This document shows, in pieces, positions 9,526 through 21,723 of a DNA stretch of 64,000 nt. The notes below the pieces were generated by a model, which had not been told where the DNA came from, ran no database searches, and was given only the letters and a program-made list of their open reading frames with translations. Made by a program: the position numbers and the translations under genes. Each line of letters begins with the position of its first letter. Position 1 is the stretch's first letter. Origin of the DNA: CAWGYT01 sp963826795 (GTDB taxonomy: Bacteria; Planctomycetota; Planctomycetia; Pirellulales; Pirellulaceae). The stretch covers positions 186,001 to 250,000 of the forward strand of contig CAWGYT010000027.1 of NCBI GenBank assembly GCA_963826795.1. Reading direction: 5' to 3'.

Positions 9526-10257
9526 CTACGGCCGCGGACGGAATCGGCCCCGTTGCTGTGAACGTCCAATCCCATGCAGCTTCCCGTCGTCGCCCTCTTC
9601 AGGCGTTACTCCCAAGACGACATCAAAGTTGGCGGCCAGCTCGCCAATCTTCGAATCCTGGATCGGCTGGAAATCGACCATCAACGCTTCCCGCGCCGCC
9701 GCGTCGCGTACGCCACGCAAAATGCCGTCATTCGCATTCTGCTCGTGGCCGCTGATGAACAGCTGAGTGGTGCAGACTCGCCGTCCGAACCGACTAATGC
9801 CGACGTGAATGTGAGGAGTTCGGCCCGGATAGGGGACCGGCTTGATCGTGCGGAAGTAGTACTGCCCCTTCGAATCGGTCAAGAAGCGACCATAACCTTG
9901 AAAATTCTTGTCCTGGTTGGTCCGATTGGTGTTGTCGGCCGAATGAATGTACACCGCGTGATGATCCACTTGCCAGATTTCGACGAACGCGTTGCGGATG
10001 GGGTTGCCCTTGGCATCGAGAATTTTCCCCGTGAGGTGCGTAATTTCGCCGATCGCTGGCGTGGTCGAATCGTTGATCACCAGCAGGTCATTGTCCGTAT
10101 CCAGCGGCATCTTGTCGGGGTAAAATGGCCCTTCCGTCATTTGCGGAGTCTCGAGCAGATCCGCGAACAGTCCCGGAGTGCAAAACGCGGCGGCGCTGAA
10201 TGCGCAGCTGCCGCGGAGCAGATTTCGCCGCGTGAGAGGCGGAAGAGTCACTTTCAT
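9526..10257 (-). CDS. Secreted intradiol ring-cleavage dioxygenase-like protein
   Basis: 244 residues from the ATG at 10257, preceded by GGAG. The N-terminus is a twin-arginine-like signal (LTRRNLLRGSCAFSAAAF), so the protein is exported. The core matches intradiol dioxygenases (protocatechuate 3,4-dioxygenase beta/catechol dioxygenase fold): MTEGPFYPD, LTGKILDAKGNPI, VEIWQVD, GYGRFLTDSKGQYYFRTIKP and TPHIHVGISR. The tyrosines of QYYF and the two histidines of HIHV are the expected Fe(III) ligands. These enzymes cleave catechols; the exported planctomycete members have no assigned substrate. The longer frame up to 10440 lacks signal features and is rejected. Confidence 0.85.
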   Translation of the reverse strand: MKVTLPPLTRRNLLRGSCAFSAAAFCTPGLFADLLETPQMTEGPFYPDKMPLDTDNDLLVINDSTTPAIGEITHLTGKILDAKGNPIRNAFVEIWQVDHHAVYIHSADNTNRTNQDKNFQGYGRFLTDSKGQYYFRTIKPVPYPGRTPHIHVGISRFGRRVCTTQLFISGHEQNANDGILRGVRDAAAREALMVDFQPIQDSKIGELAANFDVVLGVTPEEGDDGKLHGIGRSQQRGRFRPRP

Positions 10258-10396
10258 GCTGAAAACTCCGTGATTTTGAGATTCCCAAAGAACGGGCCGA
10301 ACGAACGGGTCCGTGGAACTAATGCGAAATCCGTCGCGGGCGAGTGCCAATCGAAAACGGAAATTGCAGCAAATTGCCGAGTCGCCGGCGCCACCA

Positions 10397-12795
<2,399 letters not shown>

Positions 12796-13004
12796 CGCCT
12801 GCAGACTCTCAAGCGGAAAGTGCTCGTCCGACACGTACACCGCATCCCCGCGCGAAATCCGCGGCCCTAGGTAATGCGAGAAACAGCCCACCCGCGGGCC
12901 ATCTCCACGCCTCCAGATTGAGTGGCCCGCGACTGACTGTCAACGAGTTGGGACGCGGATCTTCCACGGATCTGCTCAAAATAGACTTTCCGTCCAGAAC
13001 CGCG

Positions 13005-13568
13005 TCAGCCCTCGTCGTCCATCTGACGACGGAGCCAAGCTCGCGCGTACGTCCAATTGCGCTTTGCCGTGCGCGGTGAAACCCCGAGTGTCTTGGCTGC
13101 CTGTTCAATCGTCAGCCCGGCGAAGTAACGCAACTCGACCAACTTCGCCGAATCGGGGTCTTCGACCGCCAGCTTTGTCAGGGCGGCATCCAAATCGAGC
13201 AGCCTTTCGGGGTCGCCTGATTCGATCACGGCATCCCCTTCGCGCAGCTCGTGACTGATCAGCTGACCGCCGCGTTTCAAGCTACGTTTCCGACGTGCGT
13301 TCTCGATCAGAATTCGCCGCATGGCCTCCGCCGCCGCCGCGAAGAAATGGCCCCGATTGTCCCACCCACGTGGCTCGCCGTCCCCCAACAGCCGCACGTA
13401 GGCCTCGTGCACCAACGCCGTGGGCTGCAACGTCTGGCCCGGCAATTCCTTCGCCATTCTTCGCTCCGCCAATCGGCGCAGCTCGGCATAGACCAACGGC
13501 AGAAGCGCATGGGTCGCTCGGGAATCGCCCTGTTCGATCTCGGAAAGCAGCCGTGTTACTTCGGACAT
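13005..13568 (-). CDS. ECF-family RNA polymerase sigma factor (planctomycete/TIGR02999-like)
   Basis: 187 residues. The sigma-70 region 2 part includes LLPLVYAELRRLAERRMAKE and TALVHEAYVRLLG; the region 4 helix-turn-helix is LVELRYFAGLTIEQAAKTLG followed by VSPRTAKRNWTYARAWLRR. This arrangement is typical of the large planctomycete ECF group whose genes sit beside serine/threonine kinases. No anti-sigma factor is seen nearby, which fits regulation by the downstream kinase (inference from family context). The gene is about 210 bp upstream of the kinase start on the same strand. Confidence 0.9.
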   Translation of the reverse strand: MSEVTRLLSEIEQGDSRATHALLPLVYAELRRLAERRMAKELPGQTLQPTALVHEAYVRLLGDGEPRGWDNRGHFFAAAAEAMRRILIENARRKRSLKRGGQLISHELREGDAVIESGDPERLLDLDAALTKLAVEDPDSAKLVELRYFAGLTIEQAAKTLGVSPRTAKRNWTYARAWLRRQMDDEG

Positions 13569-13665
13569 CCCATCCAGAATACACCTGAGTCTCGCAAGAC
13601 GCTACTAAGTAGCCGCGGCGCGGGCGTGTTGCGTCGAGGGCGAGCCTCCCCGCGGAAAGAGATGC

Positions 13666-14364
13666 CTAAGCCAGATCAAACAACATAAGTTCCGCGTTTG
13701 ACGTGGCTTCGATCCCTAGCACCGTTTCGTCGCTGACCGCTGCGCCGTCACCGGTAGCCAACGACTCACCGTTGACCCTCACCGAACCACGTAGTACTTG
13801 AATCCACGCGTGTCGTTCGCTCGCGATGTCGTGGCGGACCTTCTGTCCCTGCTCGAGGTCGACGAGGTAGATCCGGGCGTCCTGGTGGATCCGCAAGGAA
13901 CCTTCCGCCGCGTCGCGAGATGCGACGAGCTGCAATCGATTGCGGCGGCCACGCGAATCAAATGACTTCTGCTCGTAACTCGGCTCGATCCCGTTTCGTT
14001 CCGGCATTAACCAGATTTGGTAGAAGTGCGTCGTCTGATTCTGCGAGCCATTGAACTCGCTATGCGTGATCCCCGTGCCCGCGGTAATTCGCTGAAATTC
14101 GCCCGGCCGGAGCACCTCGGCATTCCCCATGGAGTCCTTGTGCTCCAGAGCGCCTTCGAGCACGTACGAAACGATTTCCATATCGCGGTGACCATGCGTT
14201 CCGAACCCCTGACCGGCAGCAACGCGGTCTTCGTTCATCACCCGCAGCGAACGAAACCCCATCTGTGCGGGGTCGCGGTACCCGGCAAACGAAAACGTGT
14301 GGTCGGACTTCAGCCAGCCATGGTCGGCGTGCCCGCGATCGTTGGCCTTCCTGATCGTGATCAT
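13666..14364 (-). CDS. Pirin family protein (YhhW-type bicupin)
   Basis: 232 residues, the short bacterial pirin length. The N-terminal cupin carries the metal ligands in THGHRDMEIVSYVLEG and ITHSEFN (two His, one His, one Glu in pirins). The C-terminal cupin is degenerate (RIYLVDLEQGQKVRHDI). Homologues such as E. coli YhhW have quercetinase activity in vitro, though the cellular role is not settled. Start at the ATG 14364 with AAGGAGGGGGT just upstream on the minus strand, a strong ribosome site. Monocistronic. Confidence 0.9.
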   Translation of the reverse strand: MITIRKANDRGHADHGWLKSDHTFSFAGYRDPAQMGFRSLRVMNEDRVAAGQGFGTHGHRDMEIVSYVLEGALEHKDSMGNAEVLRPGEFQRITAGTGITHSEFNGSQNQTTHFYQIWLMPERNGIEPSYEQKSFDSRGRRNRLQLVASRDAAEGSLRIHQDARIYLVDLEQGQKVRHDIASERHAWIQVLRGSVRVNGESLATGDGAAVSDETVLGIEATSNAELMLFDLA

Positions 14365-14622
14365 GCGTACCCCCTCCTTATGCGACGTTTAGTGCCGTGT
14401 CACGGCCGAATCTGGGGTTGGGAATAAAACAGTCAGGACACGCTGGTAATCGATGTGCGGTTGGGCGGGCGCTCACAGCCCGCCAGCAACCGCAAATCAC
14501 ACGCCGACGCACAGGACCCTCTGGCGGCATTCAATGCGTCGACAATCGGTCGATATTCGGGACTCCGAAGAAACGGTTGAGTTGGTGAAAGCGTAGGCCG
14601 CTTTTCGCCTTGATAAGGGCGG

Positions 14623-16056
14623 TTATGCGAGCCGACTTGTTGCACTTGTCGCGATTTGCGCCGCCGCCATCCGCTTGAGCGCCTCGCGGTCCACTTTGCC
14701 GGTGGCGTTTAGCGGCATCTCCGTGAGGATGACGACCTCCTCCGGCGCTTTATAGCCGACTCGCTCACGGGCGAAGCGGATCAACTCCGCGCTGGTGGGC
14801 CGCACCGAGCCAGCCCTAAGCGTCACGTAGGCCCGGACATTCTCTCCGTGAACGAGATCGTGAATGCCTACGACGCCGACCGCTTCGATCGCCGCGTGCT
14901 CCGCAACGGCGTCTTCCACTTCTTGCGGGCAGATATTCGAGCCGTCGTGAATGATGATCTGCTTCTTGCGGCCGCAAAACCAGAGGTAGCCGTCCTCGTC
15001 GACCCGCATCACGTCGCCCGTGTCGAGCCAGCCGTCAACGATTGTCTCGGCAGTGGCTTCCCGATTGCCCCAATAACCAACCGTATTGGCCGGCGAGTTA
15101 ATCCAAAGCCGCCCCTGCGTGCCGACCGGGACTTCAGCGCCCTTATCATCACGAAGCGACATTCGATATCCCGGACAGAGCGTGCCAATCGAGCCCAGCC
15201 GGTTTTCGCCCGAGGGTGGATTGACCGTCGCCAGGCCGATCTCGGACATGCCGTAGCTTTCGTCGATCGGGAAGCCGGCCATGTCGGTGAACTCGCGCTC
15301 TAATTCTGCGGCGACCTTGTCGCCTCCCGAGACGCACAGCCGAATCGATGAAAACTGCGCCGCACCGGCATCATGGTCACGAACCAGAGTGAGCAATGCC
15401 GCCGGCAGCATCCAAAGGACCGTGGGACGAAACTGCTCAAAAAGCGGCAATATTTCGGGGCCGTCGCTGCCGCGTGGGATGACCAGTCGTGCACCCGCGG
15501 CAAGCGCGGCCAACCCGAACAGCGAACCGCCGATATGCGAAAACGCCGGCCCATCGGGATCGGGCGTGGGGAGTTTGTCGTTGGTTTGCGCCTGGGCGAC
15601 CAACTCTTCGTAATGCAGACCGCGGCGGTCGTCGGCCTTATAACGAATCACGCCTTTGGGCAGTTGCCTGCCGAACACGCTGGCGGCCACGTCTTCGTCG
15701 CGTTCGGCGTGATGCAGCAGCAGCGATGCGCCGCTGACTTCCAAAGCATGATCGATTTCCGGTGGCATATAGCGATAGTTGAGCGGCGTCGCCACCAAAC
15801 CGGCCTTCAGACAAGCCAAATAGTGAACCATCAACGCCGGGCGATTGGGCATCAGCGATGCGACCCGATCACCGGGCTCCACGCCCAGCGCCAGGTACTG
15901 TGCCGCCAGCCGGGTACTGCTTTGATCGAGCTCCCGCCAACTCATTTGTGTTTTGGCTGACGCCAGCGCCAGTTCATCGGGTTTCGTTTTGAGCCCGTGG
16001 CCCAGCAGATTTCCAACTTGACCCGCGAGCGTCAGCGGCGGTCCGGCAAGGGTCAT
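14623..16056 (-). CDS. AMP-forming acyl-CoA ligase lacking the ATP-binding A3 region
   Basis: ANL-superfamily ligase of 477 residues. Present are the N-terminal core (SWRELDQSSTRLAAQYLALG, VASLMPNRPALMVHYLACLK), the middle motif DESYGMSEIGLATV (A5), WLDTGDVMRVDEDGYLWFCG (A7), GRKKQIIIHDGSNICPQEVE (A8) and the C-terminal PLNATGKVDREALKRM (A10). Missing is the Thr/Ser/Gly-rich P-loop (A3): DPDGPAF runs straight into SHIGGSLFGLAALAAGARLV near base 15543, where homologues have about 50 more residues. The deletion keeps the frame. The product probably cannot adenylate its substrate. I start at the ATG 16056, preceded by AAGGGAAGAG. Confidence 0.82.
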   Translation of the reverse strand: MTLAGPPLTLAGQVGNLLGHGLKTKPDELALASAKTQMSWRELDQSSTRLAAQYLALGVEPGDRVASLMPNRPALMVHYLACLKAGLVATPLNYRYMPPEIDHALEVSGASLLLHHAERDEDVAASVFGRQLPKGVIRYKADDRRGLHYEELVAQAQTNDKLPTPDPDGPAFSHIGGSLFGLAALAAGARLVIPRGSDGPEILPLFEQFRPTVLWMLPAALLTLVRDHDAGAAQFSSIRLCVSGGDKVAAELEREFTDMAGFPIDESYGMSEIGLATVNPPSGENRLGSIGTLCPGYRMSLRDDKGAEVPVGTQGRLWINSPANTVGYWGNREATAETIVDGWLDTGDVMRVDEDGYLWFCGRKKQIIIHDGSNICPQEVEDAVAEHAAIEAVGVVGIHDLVHGENVRAYVTLRAGSVRPTSAELIRFARERVGYKAPEEVVILTEMPLNATGKVDREALKRMAAAQIATSATSRLA

Positions 16057-16080
16057 CGCTCTTCCCTTTCGTGGAGGCAC

Positions 16081-16285
16081 TTTCTATCGATTGAAACGTG
16101 AAGCGTTTGCGCCGCACCAGCAGCCGGCCGCACGGTGTCTGCGTAAAGGATTCTTGCTCCTGCTCGCGAATCTCGACTCGCACGAAGTTGCTTGCCGTGG
16201 ATGTCGCAAGCATGTTTTCGAGAGCCTCTTCGACTTTGGGGCGCATTCGAAAACGAATTCTGGGAGATCGCAACCAAAGTTTCAA
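16081..16285 (-). pseudogene. Possible transposase remnant (IS1634-like)
   Basis: A short minus-strand frame reads KVEEALENMLATSTASNFVR, VEIREQEQESFTQTPCGRL and VRRKRF. This resembles the segment of IS1634-type transposases with VRVEIRE followed by a Gly-Arg-Pro motif, here decayed to GRLL. Nothing else of the transposase is recognisable on either side and no inverted repeats were found. Weak call based on pattern memory only. Confidence 0.3.
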
Positions 16286-16837
16286 ATCGTCCCGTTCCGG
16301 TTTCGTCTGGCTTCTTGCGTTTGCTCATGGCCACCGATATAACGGTTTGGGCTCCGAGCGTGAAGCGTATCTCGGCATGAAACCACTCGGCCTCGCGACC
16401 TACGACGAAAGCCATTGACGTAAGTCCAGAAGTTCTCAACTTGCGTCGAGGGCGCTTTTTTTGAGTTTCTTCGAAACGCTTTTGTCGCTAAAACTCGCCG
16501 TGCACCGACTCCCGCTGCGCAGAATCCGAGCCCGTGACGGGAGCACACTGCGGAGTATCACACCGATAACATCTGCATCCGCCGCCAGGTGGAACGCCGC
16601 CAACCTCGGACGCGAGGTACGGCTTTTCCGGCACCGCGGTGCAAGTGTTTCCACGCCAAGAACGGAGCTCGCAACCATCCTTTCGTGGAGCAAACCGGCG
16701 GCAAATCAAACGCCAACATGCGGTGCAGGTATTTTCGCTGCGACGCCAACCACCGCGAACTGGCACCTGTTGCCGCCAGGACATTCCGCGATATCGATTT
16801 CGGGAACTTCGGAAAGAGAGATATGAGGAAGTGACTC
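16286..16837. other. Intergenic upstream of sulfatases, no gene seen
   Basis: About 550 bp with several short overlapping frames, none with a recognisable domain. It should hold the promoter of the sulfatase genes. The ribosome site GAGGAAG of the first sulfatase lies at its end (about 16824-16831). Confidence 0.45.
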
Positions 16838-19165
16838 ATGCTTTTACGACTGTCAATACGCGCTGGCTTCACCATTGGATGCGTTGTCTTGGCGACGCAC
16901 GCGGTCAACGCTCAATCCAAGTTGCCCCGTCCGGATCCAGCTTTCAAAGGGAAGATTGGACAGAGTTACAAGGATTCGACGCCCAGCTACCCGCAACCGG
17001 TGACCGCGCCCAAGGGCAGTCCCAACGTGCTGCTCATCTTGCTGGACGATGTCGGCTTTGGAATGTGTTCAACCTTTGGCGGCCCGGTGCCCACACCCAA
17101 CCTGGACAAGCTGGCCCATGGCGGATTGACGTATACCCGATTTCACACGACCGCTCTTTGCAGCCCAACTCGTGGGGCACTGCTGGCCGGTCGCAATCAT
17201 CACACGATCAGCACCGGCGTAATTACGGAGTGCGGAACGGGATACCCGGGCTACACCGGAATCATTCCCAAGAGCTGCGGACTGATCTCGCAGACGCTCC
17301 GCGAGAACGGTTACGCCACGTCGATGTTCGGCAAATGGCACAACACGCCGGAAATGGACATCAGTCCGGCCGGACCTTTTGATCGCTGGCCGACGGGATT
17401 AGGATTCGAATACTTTTACGGCTTTAACCAGGGTGAGACGCATCAGTATTATCCGACGCTCTATCGCAACACGGTACCCGTCGATCAGCCAAGGACTCCT
17501 GAGCAGGGTTACCACTTCACTGAAGACATTACCGACGAAGCGATCGCCTGGACGCGCAATGTTCGAGCAGCGAATCCTGTCAAGCCTTGGTTCTGCTACT
17601 TCAGCACCGGTGCCGTTCACGCACCGCATCATGCACCTCCGGAATGGCGCGAAATGTTCAAAGGCAGGTTCGACCAAGGCTGGGACAAGCAGCGCGAATT
17701 GACGCATGCCAGGCAATTGAAAATGGGCGTGATACCCGCGGGCACAAAACTTACACCCCGTCCCGCAGAGATTCCTGCATGGGACGAACAGACGCCGGAA
17801 GCGAAGAAGGTCTATCTGCGTTTAATGGAAAACTACGCGGGATTCATGGCCCATACCGACCATCACATCGGACGCCTCATTGATAGCCTGGAAGCCTCCG
17901 GGGAACTTGACAATACGCTGGTGTTCTACATCGTGGGCGACAATGGCGCGCATGCCGAAGGTGGTTTGGAAGGGACGTTCAGCGAGCTGGCGAGTTTGCT
18001 GGGAGTTCAGCTGGGACTTGAAAGTACGATCGACCGACTCGACGAGATCGGAACACCCAGTAGCGAACCTCACGTGCCCGTGGCTTGGGCGTGGGCGATG
18101 TGCTCACCGTTTCAATGGACCAAGCAGGTCGCCAGCCACTTCGGCGGGACGCGCAATCCGATGGTCGTGCATTGGCCTAAAGGCATCAAGTCGTCAGGTG
18201 AAACGCGGACACAGTTCCATCACGTGATCGACGTAGCTCCTACGATCCTCGAGGCCGCCAAAGTTGCATTTCCGGAGGAGGTCAATGGGATTGCACAAAA
18301 ACCGCTCGAAGGCGTGTCGATGGCCTATTCATTCAATAGCGCTGAAGCGAAAGAAAGGCGTACAACGCAGTACTTCGAAATGTTCACCAACCGCGCGATC
18401 TATCATGACGGTTGGGTGGCGTGCAGTCGATTCGGTGTGCCTTGGCAGACCGGCGGCAAGGAAGGTGATTTCACCGATGCGCCCTGGGAGTTGTACAACG
18501 TCGAATCCGACTTCAGTCAAGCCGAGGATCTTGCGGCGACCAATCCGCGGAAGCTGGAAGAGCTTCAAGCCCTGTTCATGGAAGAAGCCGCGAAGTATGC
18601 CGTCTTTCCTCTCGATCCGCGATTGGCCGAACGCCTGGATCCTCGAAACCGGTTGTCGGGCGAGCCGCGGACGAGTTGGACTTACTACGGAAACCGAGTC
18701 TGGTTGCCCGAACCGATCGGCCCGCTGATTTTCCCTCAGAGACATTCAATTACGGCCGAACTGACGATTCCCAAGGGTGGGGCCGAGGGCGTGGTCACCT
18801 GCGCCGGCGCATTCTCGGCAGGTTGGTCGCTCTACGTGATGAACAACAAACCGATGTTCCGTTACACTTTTTTTGACATCGCGGACGTCACGATTCCAGG
18901 CACGGTCGAAATCCCGGAAGGCAAAGTGACTCTAAGAACGGAGTTTACCCCCGATGGTTCTAAGATCGGCGGTGGAACGCTGAAGTTGTCCGTGAATGGT
19001 AAGCCGGCGGGTGAAGGAAAGCTCCAGCGGTCTGCATTCCGCCATGGGCTGGAGCCTTTTGAAGTTGGGCGTGACTCAATCACTCCGGTGGATCCGACCT
19101 ACAAAGACAAGGGCTTGTTTGAATTCACGGGAACGATCGAAAACGTTCAATTCGAGCTTAAGTAA
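16838..19165 (+). CDS. Secreted arylsulfatase (formylglycine-dependent), copy 1
   Basis: 775 residues with a signal peptide (residues 1-25, ending VNAQS). The sulfatase domain begins NVLLILLDDVGFG, which supplies the metal-binding aspartates. The modification motif LCSPTRGALLAGRNHH carries the Cys converted to formylglycine. GKWHNTPEMD, FWCYF-like PVKPWFCYFSTGAVHAPHH and VGDNGAHAEGG follow. A C-terminal beta domain (about 600-775) ends FTGTIENVQFELK. Length and order match large arylsulfatases of the AtsA/PF00884 type. Ribosome site GAGGAAG is nine bases before the ATG. It probably desulfates an external sulfated polymer or aryl sulfate in the periplasm. Confidence 0.95.
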   Translation: MLLRLSIRAGFTIGCVVLATHAVNAQSKLPRPDPAFKGKIGQSYKDSTPSYPQPVTAPKGSPNVLLILLDDVGFGMCSTFGGPVPTPNLDKLAHGGLTYTRFHTTALCSPTRGALLAGRNHHTISTGVITECGTGYPGYTGIIPKSCGLISQTLRENGYATSMFGKWHNTPEMDISPAGPFDRWPTGLGFEYFYGFNQGETHQYYPTLYRNTVPVDQPRTPEQGYHFTEDITDEAIAWTRNVRAANPVKPWFCYFSTGAVHAPHHAPPEWREMFKGRFDQGWDKQRELTHARQLKMGVIPAGTKLTPRPAEIPAWDEQTPEAKKVYLRLMENYAGFMAHTDHHIGRLIDSLEASGELDNTLVFYIVGDNGAHAEGGLEGTFSELASLLGVQLGLESTIDRLDEIGTPSSEPHVPVAWAWAMCSPFQWTKQVASHFGGTRNPMVVHWPKGIKSSGETRTQFHHVIDVAPTILEAAKVAFPEEVNGIAQKPLEGVSMAYSFNSAEAKERRTTQYFEMFTNRAIYHDGWVACSRFGVPWQTGGKEGDFTDAPWELYNVESDFSQAEDLAATNPRKLEELQALFMEEAAKYAVFPLDPRLAERLDPRNRLSGEPRTSWTYYGNRVWLPEPIGPLIFPQRHSITAELTIPKGGAEGVVTCAGAFSAGWSLYVMNNKPMFRYTFFDIADVTIPGTVEIPEGKVTLRTEFTPDGSKIGGGTLKLSVNGKPAGEGKLQRSAFRHGLEPFEVGRDSITPVDPTYKDKGLFEFTGTIENVQFELK

Positions 19166-19186
19166 CGCATCCCTGGAGTGAATCTC

Positions 19187-21562
19187 TTGAACCGCATCGT
19201 CCAGCGTCTGTTCACCGCGGCAGTCGTGTTGGTTGCTTCGGTGGGCAACCTGTGTCCGGCTCAGGATATCCTTCCGTTTCCACCTGTACCCTCTGGTTCA
19301 CGGGCGGGAGTCACAATTGAGAGCTCGACCTATAAGAAGCGAGTGGAGCCAAGGAGACTTCCCGCGGATGCGCCGAACATTCTTATCATCTTGATGGATG
19401 ATGTCGGGCCGGCCACTCCATCGACCTTTGGTGGCGAAATTCAGACTCCCACACTCGACCTCGTCGCGGGCCTCGGCATTTCCTACAACCGTTTCCATAC
19501 GACCGCCATGTGTTCGCCGACACGTGCAGCGCTGTTGACCGGGCGGAATCACACTCGCGTTGGCAACGGCCAGATTGCGGCAATCGCCAACGATTTCGAC
19601 GGCTTCAGAGGCATCATTCCCAAGTCATCGGCCACCCTGGCTGAGGTGCTTAAGGCCTACGGCTACAACACAGGTGCATGGGGAAAGTGGCACAATACCC
19701 CCGAGGAACAGATCACTTCGAAGGGTCCCTTCGACTACTGGCCCACCGGCTACGGATTCGAATACTTCTACGGTTTTCTCGCTGGCGAGGCTTCGCAATA
19801 CGAACCCACCATGGTTCGCAACACTTCCTACGTTAAACATCCGCAAACTTCAGGCGGCAATGACCATTACCACCTCTCAGAAGACATCGCCGATGACGCC
19901 ATTCACTGGCTCCGCGAACAGAAGGCCTACGCGCCCGACAAGCCCTGGCTCATGTACTGGGCTCCCGGTGCCTCCCACGGCCCGCATCAGGTGATGAAGG
20001 AATGGGCGGACAAATACAAGGGCAAATTCGACGACGGGTGGGATGCCTACCGCGAGCGAGTTTTTTCCAACCAGAAGAAGCTCGGCTGGATTCCGCCGAA
20101 TACCCGCCTCACCCCGCGTGCCGAATCAATGGCGTCGTGGGAATCGATCCCGGAAAGTGAAAGACCCTTCCAGCGTCGACTGATGGAAATCTTTGCGGGC
20201 TTCACCGAACATGCGGATGCTCAAGCCGGGCGGGTGATCGACGAAATCGAACGACAGGGAAAGCTCGACAACACGATTGTTATCTACATCTGGGGCGACA
20301 ACGGTTCTTCTTCCGAAGGACTCTCTGGCACGATCAGCGAGCAACTCGCCCAGAACGGAATCCCGACAAGGATTTCCCAGCATCTCGAAGCGTTAGAGGA
20401 GCTCGGCGGTCTTGACGCACTCGGCGGTCCGAAGACCGACAACATGTATCACGCCGGTTGGGCCTGGGCTGGTAGTACCCCCTACCAAGGCACCAAGCTT
20501 CAGGGCGCCTACTTTGGCGGAACCCGAAATCCAATGGCCGTCTCCTGGCCCAATCGCATCAAAGCGGACAAGACTCCGCGACCGCAGTTCCACCACGTCA
20601 ACGATATCGTTCCGACCATTTACGAGATCTTGGAACTCACGGCGCCGCAAGTCGTTAACGGCTTCAGCCAGGACGCGTTCGACGGCGTCAGTATGGTCTA
20701 CACATTCGATGACCCCATGGCAGAGGAGCGAAAGCGTACCCAGTTCTTTGACATCATGGCCAGTCGTGGCATCTATCAGGACGGCTGGTTCGCCTCCGCT
20801 CGGGGGCCGCGCGAGCCATGGGTCGGTGGCATCCCAAAAGGGATTCGTGAATGGTCACCGTTGACCGACAAATGGCAACTCTACAAGATCGATGAGGACT
20901 GGAGCCAGGCCAACGATCTGGCGGACAAGATGCCTGAGAAACTCGAGGAGCTGAAAGCACTTTTTTTGACTGAGTCCGCGAAGAACAACAATCTACCCAT
21001 CGGCGGCGGACTCTGGTCCACCGCACTCTATCATCCCGAAGACGCCCCAGCATCGTCCCTCACTGAGTGGACCTTCGACGCTCCCATCACCGGCATGCCC
21101 GAATCCGCCGCGCCGAAACTGGGCAAAGTCGACAGTCTCGTGACGATGGAAGTTGACGTGCCGGAAAACGCAAACGGGGTGCTCTACGCGCTGGCCGGGT
21201 TTTCCGGAGGTGTCGCTTGTTTCGTGAAGGATGGATTTCTGTGCTATGAGTTCAATCTTTTCGAGATCCGGCGGACAAAGATCAGGTCCGCAGACAGAAT
21301 ACCCACCGGCAAAGTCAAGATTGAAGTCGAATCACGCCTTGCCGCAAAGATTGGCGGCCCCATGGATGTGACGCTGCGAGTGAACGGCGAAGTCGTCGCC
21401 AAAAATCGCGTTCCGGCGGCAATGTCGCTGCACTTCACGTCCAATGCCACGTTCGACATCGGGACCGATCTCGATTCGCCGGTGTCGCTTGACTATTTCG
21501 ATCAGGCACCGTTTTCTTTTAACGGAACGATCGGCAAAACGAAGGTTGAGTATCTGCGTTAG
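19187..21562 (+). CDS. Secreted arylsulfatase (formylglycine-dependent), copy 2
   Basis: About 791 residues, following copy 1 by 21 bp in the same direction, so one operon. The N-terminus is a signal peptide (FTAAVVLVASVGNLCPAQ). Core motifs are NILIILMDDVGPATPS, MCSPTRAALLTGRNH (formylglycine Cys), GAWGKWHNTPEEQ and IWGDNGSSSEG. Its shared domain plan with copy 1, including the C-terminal beta domain, points to an old duplication. I place the start at the TTG of 19187 because GGAG lies at 19175-19178; an upstream GTG at 19178 is in frame but overlaps that ribosome site. Confidence 0.94.
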   Translation: MNRIVQRLFTAAVVLVASVGNLCPAQDILPFPPVPSGSRAGVTIESSTYKKRVEPRRLPADAPNILIILMDDVGPATPSTFGGEIQTPTLDLVAGLGISYNRFHTTAMCSPTRAALLTGRNHTRVGNGQIAAIANDFDGFRGIIPKSSATLAEVLKAYGYNTGAWGKWHNTPEEQITSKGPFDYWPTGYGFEYFYGFLAGEASQYEPTMVRNTSYVKHPQTSGGNDHYHLSEDIADDAIHWLREQKAYAPDKPWLMYWAPGASHGPHQVMKEWADKYKGKFDDGWDAYRERVFSNQKKLGWIPPNTRLTPRAESMASWESIPESERPFQRRLMEIFAGFTEHADAQAGRVIDEIERQGKLDNTIVIYIWGDNGSSSEGLSGTISEQLAQNGIPTRISQHLEALEELGGLDALGGPKTDNMYHAGWAWAGSTPYQGTKLQGAYFGGTRNPMAVSWPNRIKADKTPRPQFHHVNDIVPTIYEILELTAPQVVNGFSQDAFDGVSMVYTFDDPMAEERKRTQFFDIMASRGIYQDGWFASARGPREPWVGGIPKGIREWSPLTDKWQLYKIDEDWSQANDLADKMPEKLEELKALFLTESAKNNNLPIGGGLWSTALYHPEDAPASSLTEWTFDAPITGMPESAAPKLGKVDSLVTMEVDVPENANGVLYALAGFSGGVACFVKDGFLCYEFNLFEIRRTKIRSADRIPTGKVKIEVESRLAAKIGGPMDVTLRVNGEVVAKNRVPAAMSLHFTSNATFDIGTDLDSPVSLDYFDQAPFSFNGTIGKTKVEYLR

Positions 21563-21723
21563 CGGACTAGCGCCACTCCTTGCTGCGGGGCGCAGACCAT
21601 CCAATGAATTGACTCGACCAGAGAATTGGCAACGTTCGAAGAGGCAACCGACAATGGAATACCAATTTGAACCGCTCGGTCCGTTACTCCGGATCGTCGT
21701 TTAAAATGAAGGAGTTGAATCGC

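Noticed and set aside
16461..16826. 121-residue plus-strand frame before the sulfatases
   Set aside because: No motif, several overlapping frames on both strands, and no ribosome site.
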